Below are positions 50,201 through 58,033 of a stretch of 64,000 bases of DNA, piece by piece (position 1 is the first letter of the stretch; each line of letters starts with the position of its first letter). The position numbers and the translations under genes are program-made. The notes under the pieces are model-generated. The model made no database searches. It was given only the letters and a program-made list of their open reading frames with translations, and had not been told where the DNA came from. This DNA comes from Enterobacteriaceae bacterium UBA5654 (GTDB lineage Bacteria > Pseudomonadota > Gammaproteobacteria > Enterobacterales > Enterobacteriaceae): assembly GCA_002421005.1 (NCBI GenBank), contig DIJC01000020.1, positions 138,950-202,949 on the forward strand, given 5' to 3'.

Positions 50201-50400
50201 TGTTCGATAACCTGCGTGACGGTATCCTGCACCGTTTTCGCATCTGCGCCTGGGTAGGTGGCTGAGATCGTAACGGCTGGCGGTGCAATCGTTGGATATT
50301 GCGCCACCGGCAATTTGAGGATCGCAAGCCCCCCTGCCAGCATGATGATGATCGCGATGACCCATGCAAAGATGGGGCGATCGATAAAAAACTTAGCCAT
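47254..50400 (-). CDS. acrB: Multidrug efflux RND pump AcrB
   Basis: Trimeric proton-driven drug exporter (1048 aa; E. coli 1049) with 12 membrane helices and two large periplasmic loops. The proton-relay aspartates are in GLLVDDAIVVVENV (Asp407/Asp408); Lys940 and Arg971 regions follow in the second half (SAKNAILIVEFAKDL; AVRMRLRPILMTS). The binding pocket region around 288 (FNGQPASGLGIKL) is wild-type. It acts with AcrA and TolC (not in the window). The C-terminus has a poorly conserved His-rich tail. Confidence 0.98.
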   Translation of the reverse strand: MAKFFIDRPIFAWVIAIIIMLAGGLAILKLPVAQYPTIAPPAVTISATYPGADAKTVQDTVTQVIEQNMNGIDNLMYMSSNSDSTGTVQITLTFDSGTDADIAQVQVQNKLQLAMPLLPQEVQQQGVSVEKSSSSFLMVVGIINTNGTMTQEDISDYVAANMKDVISRTSGVGDVQLFGSQYAMRIWMDPNKLNNFQLTPVDVIAAINSQNAQVAAGQLGGTPPVKGQQLNASIIAQTRLTSTDEFGKILLKVNPDGSQVRLKDVANIELGGENYDVVAKFNGQPASGLGIKLATGANALDTATAIRAELKKMEPFFPSGMKIVYPYDTTPFVQISIHEVVKTLVEAIILVFLVMYLFLQNFRATLIPTIAVPVVLLGTFAVLSAFGYSINTLTMFGMVLAIGLLVDDAIVVVENVERVMAEEGLPPKEATRKSMGQIQGALVGIAMVLSAVFIPMAFFGGSTGAIYRQFSITIVSAMALSVLVALILTPALCATMLKPVAKGGHGHNKGFFGWFNRTFDKSTHHYTDSIGNILRSTGRYLLLYIIIVAGMAFLFVRLPSSFLPDEDQGVFLTMAQLPAGATQERTQKVLDEVTDYYLNKEKANVESVFAVNGFGFAGRGQNTGIAFVSLKDWGDRPGDENKVGAITGRAMGTFSQIKDAMVFAFNLPAIVELGTATGFDFQLIDQGGLGHEKLTQARNQLLGEVAKHPDMLAGVRPNGLEDTPQFKIDIDQEKAQALGVSISDINTTLGAAWGGSYVNDFIDRGRVKKVYVMSDAKYRMLPSDIDNWYVRGSDGQMVPFSAFSTTHWEYGSPRLERYNGLPSMEILGEAAPGKSTGEAMDLMEELVGKLPTGIGYDWTGMSYQERLSGNQAPALYAISLIVVFLCLAALYESWSIPFSVMLVVPLGVIGALLAATFRGLTNDVYFQVGLLTTIGLSAKNAILIVEFAKDLMEKEGKGLIEATLEAVRMRLRPILMTSLAFILGVMPLVISSGAGSGAQNAVGTGVMGGMVTATVLAIFFVPVFFVVVRRRFSRKNEDVEHSHPVERH

Positions 50401-50422
50401 GTCTTAACGGCTCCTGTTTAAG

Positions 50423-51616
50423 TTAAGACTTAGTTTGTTCTGACTGGGCACCGGCCGAAGCTTGCTCTTTTTTGTCAGAAGTGACTTCCTGGGCTTTAAC
50501 CTGAGCGCCCGGACGCACTTTTTGCAGTCCTGTCACAATCACGCGATCGCCGGTTTTCAGGCCATCGGTGACCAGCCATTTGTCGCCAATTGCCTGGGAA
50601 GTGGTGATCTGCCGGGCTTCAACTTTGTCGCCCTCACCGACCACCATTGCGGTAGCATCACCGCGTGGCGTGCGGGTCACGCCCTGTTGTGGCACCAGCA
50701 GCGCGTTCGGGTTGGTCCCTTCTTCCAGACGGGCGCGCACGAACATGCCTGGCAGCAGCGTGTTATCCGGGTTCGGAATAATGGCGCGCAGGGTGATTGA
50801 ACCGGTGGTCTGATCGACCGTCACGTCGGAAAATTCCAGCGTGCCGCTTTGGGCGTATTTCTCGCCGTTGTTGGTAATGACTTCGACTTTCGCCTTGCCG
50901 TTTTCCTGTTTCAGCGTGCCGTTGGCCATTTCCTGACGCAGGCGCAGGAAATCGTTACTGGACTGGGTCACATCAACATAAATCGGATCGAGTTGCTGCA
51001 CGGTCGCCAGTGCGTTGGTCTGCCCGCTTTGCACCAGCGCGCCCTCGGTCACGGAGGATTTACCAATCCGGCCGCTGATGGGGGAGGTCACTTTGGTATA
51101 GGCAAGGTTGATCCGCGCGGTTTCAACGGCGGCTTTCGCAGCGACCACGGCAGCGCTGGCCTGTTGAGCATCGGCCTGGGCGCTATCGAAATCCTGCTTA
51201 CTGATGTACTGCGTGCCGATCAGTTTCTGGTAACGATTCAGCGTCACCTGGGCAATTTTCGCGGCAGCTTCTGCTTTGGCTAAATCTCCCTTCGCACTTT
51301 CATAAGCGGCCTGATAGGTGGCGGGATCGATCTGATAAAGAGAGACACCGGCTTTAACGTCGCTACCCTCAGTAAAGTTACGTTTCAGGATGATACCGCT
51401 GACCTGGGGACGAACTTCCGCAATGCGAAAAGCGCTGGTGCGGCCTGGTAACTCAGTTGTTATTTTCAGAGGTTCAGATTTGAGCGTGACGATACCGACT
51501 TCCGGCATCTGCTGTGCTCCTTGTTGTTCCTGTTTGTCGTCACATCCTGTTAGGGCTAAGCTGCCTGAAAGTATCAGAACGACCGCCAGAGGCGTAAACC
51601 CTCTGTTTTTGTTCAT
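50423..51616 (-). CDS. acrA: Efflux periplasmic adaptor AcrA
   Basis: Lipoprotein membrane fusion protein (397 aa) bridging AcrB and TolC. Lipobox LTGC (Cys25). Lipoyl half-motifs are EVRPQVSGIILKRNFTEGSDVKAG and TSPISGRIGKSSVTEGALV, with an alpha-hairpin (about 100-170) and a beta-barrel between them and the C-terminal membrane-proximal domain. The gene is upstream of acrB (22 bp), divergent from acrR. Confidence 0.98.
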   Translation of the reverse strand: MNKNRGFTPLAVVLILSGSLALTGCDDKQEQQGAQQMPEVGIVTLKSEPLKITTELPGRTSAFRIAEVRPQVSGIILKRNFTEGSDVKAGVSLYQIDPATYQAAYESAKGDLAKAEAAAKIAQVTLNRYQKLIGTQYISKQDFDSAQADAQQASAAVVAAKAAVETARINLAYTKVTSPISGRIGKSSVTEGALVQSGQTNALATVQQLDPIYVDVTQSSNDFLRLRQEMANGTLKQENGKAKVEVITNNGEKYAQSGTLEFSDVTVDQTTGSITLRAIIPNPDNTLLPGMFVRARLEEGTNPNALLVPQQGVTRTPRGDATAMVVGEGDKVEARQITTSQAIGDKWLVTDGLKTGDRVIVTGLQKVRPGAQVKAQEVTSDKKEQASAGAQSEQTKS

Positions 51617-51706
51617 AAGTAAACCTCAAGTGTCCGATTTCAAATTGATCAATGGATCACGCATCCACCAACCCATTGCTGCGTTTCTATTATCGTCGTG
51701 CTATGG

Positions 51707-51730
51707 TACATACATTCATAAATGTATGTA
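51707..51730. promoter_or_regulatory. AcrR operator
   Basis: 24-bp palindrome: TACATACATT, a CATA spacer and AATGTATGTA. It lies in the 142-bp acrA-acrR gap and matches the known E. coli AcrR site. Confidence 0.92.
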
Positions 51731-51758
51731 AATCTGACCTGTGTAAATTCACCCGCTT

Positions 51759-51777
51759 ATGGCACGAAAAACCAAAC
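51759..51777 (+). promoter_or_regulatory. Marbox (MarA/SoxS/Rob site) over the acrR start
   Basis: ATGGCACGAAAAACCAAAC fits the marbox consensus AYnGCACnnWnnRYYAAAY at every defined position, and includes the acrR ATG. It is placed to act on the divergent acrAB promoter. Confidence 0.7.
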
Positions 51778-52397
51778 AACAAGCACTTGAAACACGCCAG
51801 CACATTCTGGACGTGGCGATGCGTCTGTTTTCTCAGCAGGGGGTTTCTTCAACCTCGCTGGCTGAGATTGCCAAAGCCGCAGGGGTGACGCGTGGTGCTA
51901 TCTACTGGCATTTCAAAAACAAGTCTGAACTTTTTAGTGAAATATGGGAATTGTCAGAGTCCAGCATTGCCGACCTCGAGATTGAGTATCAGGCAAAATT
52001 CCCCGGCGATCCACTGTCAGTGTTAAGAGAGATATTAATTTATATCCTTGAAGCGACGGTGGTCGTTGAACGGCGGCGCTTAATGATGGAAATTATCTTC
52101 CATAAATGTGAATTTGTGGGCGAAATGGCGGTGGTACAGCAGGCCCAGCGCAGTTTGTGCCTCGAAAGCTATGACCGGATCGAGCAAACGCTGGTGCAGT
52201 GTATCCAGGCCCGCGTGCTGCCGGAAAGTTTGCTGACCCGCCGCGCCGCGATCCTGATGCGCTGTTATATTTCGGGCATCATGGAAAACTGGCTGTTTGC
52301 GCCCGATTCTTTCGATTTAAAAAAGGACGCCCACGATTTCGTCGAGATTTTGCTGGAAATGTTTCAGCATTGTCCCACCTTGCGCAAGCCAGCCTGA
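51759..52397 (+). CDS. acrR: TetR-type repressor AcrR
   Basis: 212-aa drug-responsive repressor of acrAB. Helix-turn-helix: TSLAEIAKAAGVTRGAIYWHFKNKSELFSEIW (about 28-58). The C-terminal ligand-binding domain is all-helical. No frameshift or stop interrupts it, so local repression of AcrAB is expected to be intact. The start MARKTKQQALETR at 51759 overlaps the marbox; there is no strong ribosome site. Confidence 0.97.
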   Translation: MARKTKQQALETRQHILDVAMRLFSQQGVSSTSLAEIAKAAGVTRGAIYWHFKNKSELFSEIWELSESSIADLEIEYQAKFPGDPLSVLREILIYILEATVVVERRRLMMEIIFHKCEFVGEMAVVQQAQRSLCLESYDRIEQTLVQCIQARVLPESLLTRRAAILMRCYISGIMENWLFAPDSFDLKKDAHDFVEILLEMFQHCPTLRKPA

Positions 52398-52517
52398 TTC
52401 ACTCAACGCTTAACCACGATTTTTAAAGGGGATGCTACTCAGGCTCCCTGCGCCGTGATATTCTGCCAGCGCCATAATCTCCGGTATGCCGGTTTATTCA
52501 CAAATCACGCTAATACT

Positions 52518-55500
52518 ATGCTGCACAACGCAAATTTACCAAATACCACCCGCATAATAATGCTGGTGTGGGTGCTTTTTTTCGGCTGTTTTTCACAGGT
52601 TCAGGCGCGTGCCCAGGCGGCGAATGAGCTTAGCGACCGCGCGGAAATCCAGACGCAGTTAACGAATCTGAGCAAACAAAAAGAGCTTTCCGCGCAGGAC
52701 AAACTCATCCAGCAGGATCTGACCGAGACGCTGGATGTCCTCGATAAAATCGAACGCGTAAAAGATGAAACCGCGCAATTAAAGCAGCGGGTGGCGCAGG
52801 CTCCCGAAAAAATGCGCCAGGTCGCCGAGGGGCTGAGCGCGCTGAGCGACAAAGATAATGACGATGAAACCCGTAAAACGCTGACCACGCTCTCACTGCG
52901 TCAGCTTGAGGCGCGGGTCGCCCAGACGCTGGATGATTTGCAGGTTGCGCAAAACGAGCTGGCGACCTACAACAGCCAGCTGGTGTCGCTGCAAACCCAG
53001 CCGGAGCGCGTGCAAAACGCCATGTCTACCGCCTCGCAGCAGCTTCAGCAGATCCGCAATCACCTTAATATCTCCGGGGAAGAAGCGCTGCGGCCCTCAC
53101 AGCAAGCGCTCCTGACGGCGCAGCAGGCGCTGCTCAGCGCCCAGCTCGATCAGCAACGTAAAAGCCTCGAAGGCAATACCGTTCTTCAGGATATGCTACA
53201 AAAGCAGCGCGACTACGTGACCGCCAACAGTAACCGCCTCGAGCATCAGCTTCAGCTATTACAGGCGGCAGTAAATAATAAGCGTCTGACCCTGACCGAA
53301 AAAACGGCGGAAGAAGCGGTTACGCCGGACGAAACCGCCCGTATCCAGATGAATCCGCTGGTGAAGCAGGAGATGGACGTCAACCAGCAGCTTAGCCAGC
53401 GTCTGATCCAGGCGACCGAAAGCGGCAACGATCTGGTCCAACGCAATATCAGAGTCAAAAACTGGCTGGATCGGGCGTTACAGTCGGAGCGCAATATTAA
53501 AGAACAGATCGCCGTGCTGAAAGGCAGCCTGTTACTGTCCCGGATTTTATATCAGCAGCAGCAGACGCTACCGTCGGCAGACGAACTGGAAGATATGACC
53601 AACCGCATTGCCGATTTGCGTCTCGAGCAGTTTGAAATTAACCAGCAGCGCGACGCGCTTTTCCAGAGCGACACCTTCGTGGCAAAGCTGGAAGAGGGGC
53701 ACGAAAAAGAAACCGGTCCTGAAGAGCACGATGCGTTACTTCAGATCGTCGAGATGCGCCGGGAATTGCTGGATCAACTGAATAAACAGCTCGGCAATCA
53801 TCTGATGATGGCGATCAACCTGCAAATTAATCAGCAGCAGCTGATGAGCGTGTCCAAAAATCTAAAGGATATTCTGACCCAGCAAATCTTTTGGGTTAGC
53901 AGTAATAAACCGATGAACTGGGACTGGTTCAAAACCTTTCCGGGTGGTGTCCATGAACAGTTCAAGGCCATGAAAATCACCGTGAACTGGGAAAAAGCCT
54001 GGCCCGCCGTGTTTATCGCGTTCCTTGCGGGTCTGCCTTTACTGCTGATCGCGGGGCTGATTCGCTGGCGGCTGCACTGGCTGAAAGGGTGGCAGGCAAA
54101 ACTGGCCTCCGAGGTTGGGCAGTTGCGCCATGACAGCCAGCTTCACACCCCGAAGGCGATCCTGATTGATCTGATCCGCGCTTTGCCGGTGTGTCTGATC
54201 ATTCTGGCGCTGGGACTGATTTTGCTGACCATGCAGCTGAGCATCAGCGACGTGCTGTGGGCGTTCAGTAAAAAACTCACCATGTACTGGCTGATTTTCG
54301 GCCTGTGCTGGAAGGTGCTGGAAAAAGACGGCGTTGCCATTCGCCATTTTAATATGCCCGCCCAGCTTACCAGCCACTGGCGGCGGCAGATTGTGCGTAT
54401 CAGCCTGGCGCTGCTACCGCTGCATTTCTGGTCGGTGGTTTCTGAGCTTTCGCCGCTGCATCTGATGGATGACGTGCTTGGGCAACTGGTGATTTTCTTC
54501 AATCTGCTGGTGATCACCATTCTGACCTGGCCGGTGTTTGTCGATAGCTGGCGCGATAAAGAATCACGCGGCATCCGCCTGGTGACGATCTCCGTGCTGT
54601 CGATGGTGCCGATTGCGCTGATGGTGCTAACGGCGACCGGGTATTTCTATACCACGCTGCGCCTGGCCGGTCGCTGGATCGAAACGGTGTATCTGGTGAT
54701 TGTCTGGTATCTGCTCTACCAGACGGTGCTGCGTGGGTTAAGCGTGGCGGCGCGGCGTATTGCCTGGCGTCGTGCGCTGGCCCGCCGTCAGCACCTGATT
54801 AAAGAAGGTGCTGAGGGGGCAGAGCCGCTGGATGCCCCGGCGATGGCGCTGGAACAGGTCAGTCAGCAAACCCTGCGCATCACGATGCTGGTAATGCTGG
54901 CCCTGTTCGCGGTGGTGTTCTGGACAATCTGGTCGGATTTAATCACCGTCTTTACCTACCTCGACAGCATCACGCTGTGGCATTACAACGCCAGCGAAGC
55001 CGGGGTTAGCGTGATTAAAAACGTCACTATGGGCAGCCTGCTGTTTGCGCTGGTGGCGGCGATGGTCGCGTGGGCGTTGATCCGCAACCTGCCGGGTCTG
55101 CTGGAGGTGCTGGTGCTCTCGCGGCTGAACATGCGTCAGGGGGCGTCTTACGCGATTACCACCGTTCTCAACTATGCCATTCTGGTGGTGGGAACGATGA
55201 CGGTCTTCGGATCGCTCGGCGTCTCATGGGATAAACTTCAGTGGCTGGCGGCGGCGCTGTCGGTCGGGCTGGGTTTTGGCTTACAGGAGATTTTCGGTAA
55301 CTTTGTAGCGGGCCTGATTATCCTCTTCGAGCGCCCGGTGCGTATTGGGGATACGGTCACTATCGGCACCTATTCCGGAACGGTCAGCAATATCCGCATC
55401 CGCGCGACCACCATCACCGACTTTGACCGTAAAGAGGTGATCATCCCGAACAAAGCCTTTGTGACCGAACGGCTGATCAACTGGTCGCTCTCCGACACCA

Positions 55501-55865
55501 TTACCCGCGTGGTGATAAGCCTCGGCGTGGCCTACGGTTCCGATCTCGATAAAGTCAAAGAGGTACTGCTAAAGGCGGCGAAAGATCACCCGAAAGTCAT
55601 GCACGATCCTGAGCCATCGGTGTTCTTTACCACTTTTGGTGCCAGTACGCTGGATCATGAACTGCGCCTGTATGTGCGCGAGTTGCGCGACCGTAGCTAT
55701 ACCGTTGACGAGCTTAACCGCACCATCGACAGGCTGTGCCGTGAAAACAACATTAATATCGCTTTCAATCAGCTCGAAGTGCATTTACGTAATGAAAAGG
55801 GCGAGGAGCATCTGGAAGTGAAGCGCGAAGTTAACGGTGACGATCCGGCAGCGGCAATACGCTAA
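52518..55865 (+). CDS. mscK: Potassium-dependent mechanosensitive channel MscK (KefA)
   Basis: Large membrane channel, 1115 aa (E. coli 1120). A signal peptide (RIIMLVWVLFFGCFSQVQA) is followed by a long periplasmic coiled-coil region (about 30-480, e.g. ELSAQDKLIQQDLTETLDVL). About eleven membrane helices follow, then the C-terminal MscS-like pore and beta domain (about 860-1100, GLGFGLQEIFGNFVAGLIILFERPVRIG). It opens under high membrane tension, protecting the cell in hypo-osmotic shock. The start at 52518 is the best family fit; an upstream frame from 52455 is not conserved. No strong ribosome site is visible, so the start is less certain. Confidence 0.95.
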   Translation: MLHNANLPNTTRIIMLVWVLFFGCFSQVQARAQAANELSDRAEIQTQLTNLSKQKELSAQDKLIQQDLTETLDVLDKIERVKDETAQLKQRVAQAPEKMRQVAEGLSALSDKDNDDETRKTLTTLSLRQLEARVAQTLDDLQVAQNELATYNSQLVSLQTQPERVQNAMSTASQQLQQIRNHLNISGEEALRPSQQALLTAQQALLSAQLDQQRKSLEGNTVLQDMLQKQRDYVTANSNRLEHQLQLLQAAVNNKRLTLTEKTAEEAVTPDETARIQMNPLVKQEMDVNQQLSQRLIQATESGNDLVQRNIRVKNWLDRALQSERNIKEQIAVLKGSLLLSRILYQQQQTLPSADELEDMTNRIADLRLEQFEINQQRDALFQSDTFVAKLEEGHEKETGPEEHDALLQIVEMRRELLDQLNKQLGNHLMMAINLQINQQQLMSVSKNLKDILTQQIFWVSSNKPMNWDWFKTFPGGVHEQFKAMKITVNWEKAWPAVFIAFLAGLPLLLIAGLIRWRLHWLKGWQAKLASEVGQLRHDSQLHTPKAILIDLIRALPVCLIILALGLILLTMQLSISDVLWAFSKKLTMYWLIFGLCWKVLEKDGVAIRHFNMPAQLTSHWRRQIVRISLALLPLHFWSVVSELSPLHLMDDVLGQLVIFFNLLVITILTWPVFVDSWRDKESRGIRLVTISVLSMVPIALMVLTATGYFYTTLRLAGRWIETVYLVIVWYLLYQTVLRGLSVAARRIAWRRALARRQHLIKEGAEGAEPLDAPAMALEQVSQQTLRITMLVMLALFAVVFWTIWSDLITVFTYLDSITLWHYNASEAGVSVIKNVTMGSLLFALVAAMVAWALIRNLPGLLEVLVLSRLNMRQGASYAITTVLNYAILVVGTMTVFGSLGVSWDKLQWLAAALSVGLGFGLQEIFGNFVAGLIILFERPVRIGDTVTIGTYSGTVSNIRIRATTITDFDRKEVIIPNKAFVTERLINWSLSDTITRVVISLGVAYGSDLDKVKEVLLKAAKDHPKVMHDPEPSVFFTTFGASTLDHELRLYVRELRDRSYTVDELNRTIDRLCRENNINIAFNQLEVHLRNEKGEEHLEVKREVNGDDPAAAIR

Positions 55866-55980
55866 GCGAAAGGGGGCAGACGTGCGCTGTAATGCTGGTG
55901 AGTTAAGGAAAACAGGTCTGATGATTCGAGCCTCAGAAGAAGATAAACCTGGCTGAAAGTCTGATGTCGATTTTTCGCCT

Positions 55981-56074
55981 TCTCCCCCGGGAGGGGGAAC
56001 AGTCTGGCGTCGTAACTGGATTTGTCATTTTTACTCAGGCTAAGTGGTCTGCCAAACTTAACCCCGGGGCACGT
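55981..56074. repeat. 94-bp repeat unit, copy 1
   Basis: Contains CAGTCTGGCGTCGT, CAGGCTAAGTGGTCTGCCAA and GGGGCACGT in the same order as the other copies; the palindrome here is TCTCCCCCGGGAGGGGGA, a variant. Confidence 0.88.
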
Positions 56075-56160
56075 CCTTCCCCCTCTCCCTTGAGGGAGAG
56101 GGGGAACGTGTGGTGAAATTGGTTGAGTGCGGAGATAGTTTTCCGCCCTCTCCCTGACCC

Positions 56161-56254
56161 TCTCCCCCGGGAGAGGGAACGGTCTGGCGTCGTGACTGGA
56201 TTTGTCATTTTTACTCAGGCTAAGTGGTCTGCCAAACCTAATTCCGGGGCACGT
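56161..56254. repeat. 94-bp repeat unit, copy 2
   Basis: Palindrome and core as in copy 1, with ATTCCGGGGCACGT in place of ACCCCGGGGCACGT at its end; linker copy follows. Confidence 0.88.
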
Positions 56255-56305
56255 GTGGTGAAATTGGTTGAGTGCGGAGATAGTTTTCCGCCCTCTCCCT
56301 GACCC

Positions 56306-56399
56306 TCTCCCCCGGGAGAGGGAACAGTCTGGCGTCGTAACTGGATTTGTCATTTTTACTCAGGCTAAGTGGTCTGCCAAACTTAACCCCGGGGCACGT
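56306..56399. repeat. 94-bp repeat unit, copy 3
   Basis: Almost identical to copy 1 over its core. It follows copy 2 after a shared linker; copy 2 to copy 3 spacing is 145 bp, copy 1 to copy 2 is 180 bp. Confidence 0.88.
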
Positions 56400-56406
56400 C
56401 TTTCCC

Positions 56407-56500
56407 TCTCCCCCGGGAGAGGGAACAGTCTGGCGTCGTGACTGGATTTGTCACTTTTACCTAGGCTAAGTGGTCTGCCAAACCTAACCCCGGGGCACGT
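56407..56500. repeat. 94-bp repeat unit, copy 4
   Basis: Close to copy 3 but with TCACTTTTACCTAGGCTAAG. It starts only 7 bp after copy 3 ends, so these two are almost in tandem. Confidence 0.88.
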
Positions 56501-56738
56501 CCTTCCCCCTCTCCCTTGAGGGAGAGGGTTGGGGAGAGGGGGAGTTGTGGGTACAGAGCCTCCCCTCTCCCTGGACCAGGTACTGAAGAAAACCAGCCCC
56601 GATGACTCGAGCCTCAGAAGAAGATAAATTTGGCTGAAAGCCTGACTCCTTCGCTTTATTTTCAGGCATAAATATGAATCTTTATTCATAAAAATGCTTT
56701 AAGTGACTGGCATTACAGACGTGCGCTGCCCCATTGCT

Positions 56739-56894
56739 TCAGACGTCCTGTGGCGGGGCAAGCTTTTTTTCAAAGTCGCGCTGCACAATCGCCAGCGCTT
56801 TCAACACCGTCTCCGGCGCAATCGCGTGTTCTTCCAGCAGCATAATTAAATCTACCGCCAGTTTGACCTCATCCGGGGCGTTTTCCAGTGACAT
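56739..56894 (-). CDS. ybaM: Small DUF2496 protein YbaM
   Basis: 51 aa (E. coli 53). N-terminus MSLENAPDEVKLAVDLIMLL, then TVLKALAIVQRDFEKKL. It is helical and acidic, with no known function. Start at 56894 follows GAGAG; it lies 14 bp downstream of priC on the same strand, so the pair is an operon. Confidence 0.9.
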   Translation of the reverse strand: MSLENAPDEVKLAVDLIMLLEEHAIAPETVLKALAIVQRDFEKKLAPPQDV

Positions 56895-56908
56895 GCTCTC
56901 TCCTGTGG

Positions 56909-57436
56909 TCAGCGCATCAGGCGCGCCAGAACCTGTTCTATTTCATTCAGCGCCTGGCGGCAGCGGGTTATGCGGCCATCAAACACCTCAATTTCCCGCG
57001 CCAGCCGTTGCTGATCGCTTAACGTCGTGGCTTCGGCATGTTGCCGGATGCGCAGCTGCTTCATCTCAACCAGGCGGCGTTCAAACTCCTGATGCTGAAG
57101 CCGCTTGCGTTGCCATTTGGCGATAACCGGGGAACCGCTGTCCCAGGCGCGCAGCGACCAGCTGGCCGTTTCCTTCGTAATGGCCTCAATCTGGGCGCTC
57201 AGATGTTCTGCCAGCCACGCGACCTGCGGCAGTTGCTGCAGCTCAATCGCCCGGCACAGTTCCTCGTAATGCATTTCGGCTTCATCAACGCAGGACTGAA
57301 GGCGCGTGCTGCGAGTCTGAAAAAGATGACGATCGAAGCGGGCGCTCAGGGTCGCGTGATGGCCCAGCGGCGCTACGCGGGCGCGTAATTCTTCGAGCTG
57401 CTGATGCAGAATATGCAGTAGCCGGGTGGTTTTCAT
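56909..57436 (-). CDS. priC: Primosomal replication protein N'' (PriC)
   Basis: 175-aa all-helical protein that binds SSB-coated DNA and loads DnaB at stalled forks in the PriC-Rep restart pathway. The motif LSARFDRHLFQTRSTRLQSC and QQLPQVAWLAEHLSAQIEAI match E. coli, as does the length. The ATG at 57436 follows GGAGAG; the earlier in-frame ATG at 57448 is not conserved. It is divergent from ybaN. Confidence 0.94.
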   Translation of the reverse strand: MKTTRLLHILHQQLEELRARVAPLGHHATLSARFDRHLFQTRSTRLQSCVDEAEMHYEELCRAIELQQLPQVAWLAEHLSAQIEAITKETASWSLRAWDSGSPVIAKWQRKRLQHQEFERRLVEMKQLRIRQHAEATTLSDQQRLAREIEVFDGRITRCRQALNEIEQVLARLMR

Positions 57437-57503
57437 CATACTCTCCATGAAAATGACAACAGCTATGCTACATTAGCCATTCAGTTACGTAACGATTCGG
57501 TCT

Positions 57504-57881
57504 ATGCGACGCACTATTCTAATCATCATTGGCTGGCTGGCGGTAGTCCTTGGCACGCTCGGCGTTTTTCTGCCGCTGTTGCCGACCACGCCTTTTATTT
57601 TACTCGCGGCCTGGTGTTTTGCGCGTTCTTCGCCGCGCTTTCATCACTGGCTGCTGTACCGCTCATGGTTTGGCGGTTATCTGCGCCACTGGCAGACGTA
57701 TCGTGCAATGCCGCCCGGCGCTAAGCCGCGCGCGATTATCGTCATTATCCTGACTTTTGCTCTCTCCCTGTGGCTGGTCAAAATCCTCTGGGTGCGCATC
57801 CTGCTGCTGGTGATTTTAAGCTGCCTGCTGATTTTCATGTGGCGGATCCCGGTGGTTGATGCAAAACAACAAAAGCACTGA
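57504..57881 (+). CDS. ybaN: DUF454 membrane protein YbaN
   Basis: 125-aa inner-membrane protein, the E. coli length. Hydrophobic segments IGWLAVVLGTLGVFLPLLPTTPF and AIIVIILTFALSLWLVKILWV flank a basic loop with FARSSPRFHHWLL, the family motif. Function unknown, although the family is often near heme or respiration genes in other bacteria. Confidence 0.92.
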   Translation: MRRTILIIIGWLAVVLGTLGVFLPLLPTTPFILLAAWCFARSSPRFHHWLLYRSWFGGYLRHWQTYRAMPPGAKPRAIIVIILTFALSLWLVKILWVRILLLVILSCLLIFMWRIPVVDAKQQKH

Positions 57882-58033
57882 AGTGCCATAATCACTGTTG
57901 CAATTGTCGCGCGCAGCCAGTAAATTCGACCGTTTTCGAGCACGGGCGCGCCTGGTCAAAGGTTAAACAAATGTTTCTTTTGATCTCTTTCGGCTGCGCT
58001 GTGAGTAACACCGTATGAATCAGGCATATATCT

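Larger units (their letters stand above)
55877..56728. repeat. Intergenic repeat array after mscK
   Basis: An 850-bp block between convergent mscK and ybaM. It is bounded by a 13-bp direct repeat CAGACGTGCGCTG (55877-55889, 56716-56728). Inside that is a longer direct repeat of 45 bp with 4 mismatches (55920-55964, 56601-56645). Between them lie four copies of a 94-bp unit and two copies of a linker starting GTGGTGAAATTGGTTGAGTG. Each unit starts with the palindrome CTCTCCCCCGGGAGAG. The long minus-strand open frames here just follow the repeats. No gene content is apparent. Confidence 0.9.

Noticed and set aside
55981..56500. CRISPR-like array
   Set aside because: Units are 94 bp with unequal spacing, and the linkers are themselves repeats rather than unique spacers; no cas genes nearby.
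55862..56689. Two minus-strand open frames (163 and 109 codons) over the mscK-ybaM gap
   Set aside because: They run through the 94-bp repeats and repeat their own peptides (for example GRPLSLSKNDKSS); no family similarity, no ribosome site. They are artefacts of GC-rich repeats.
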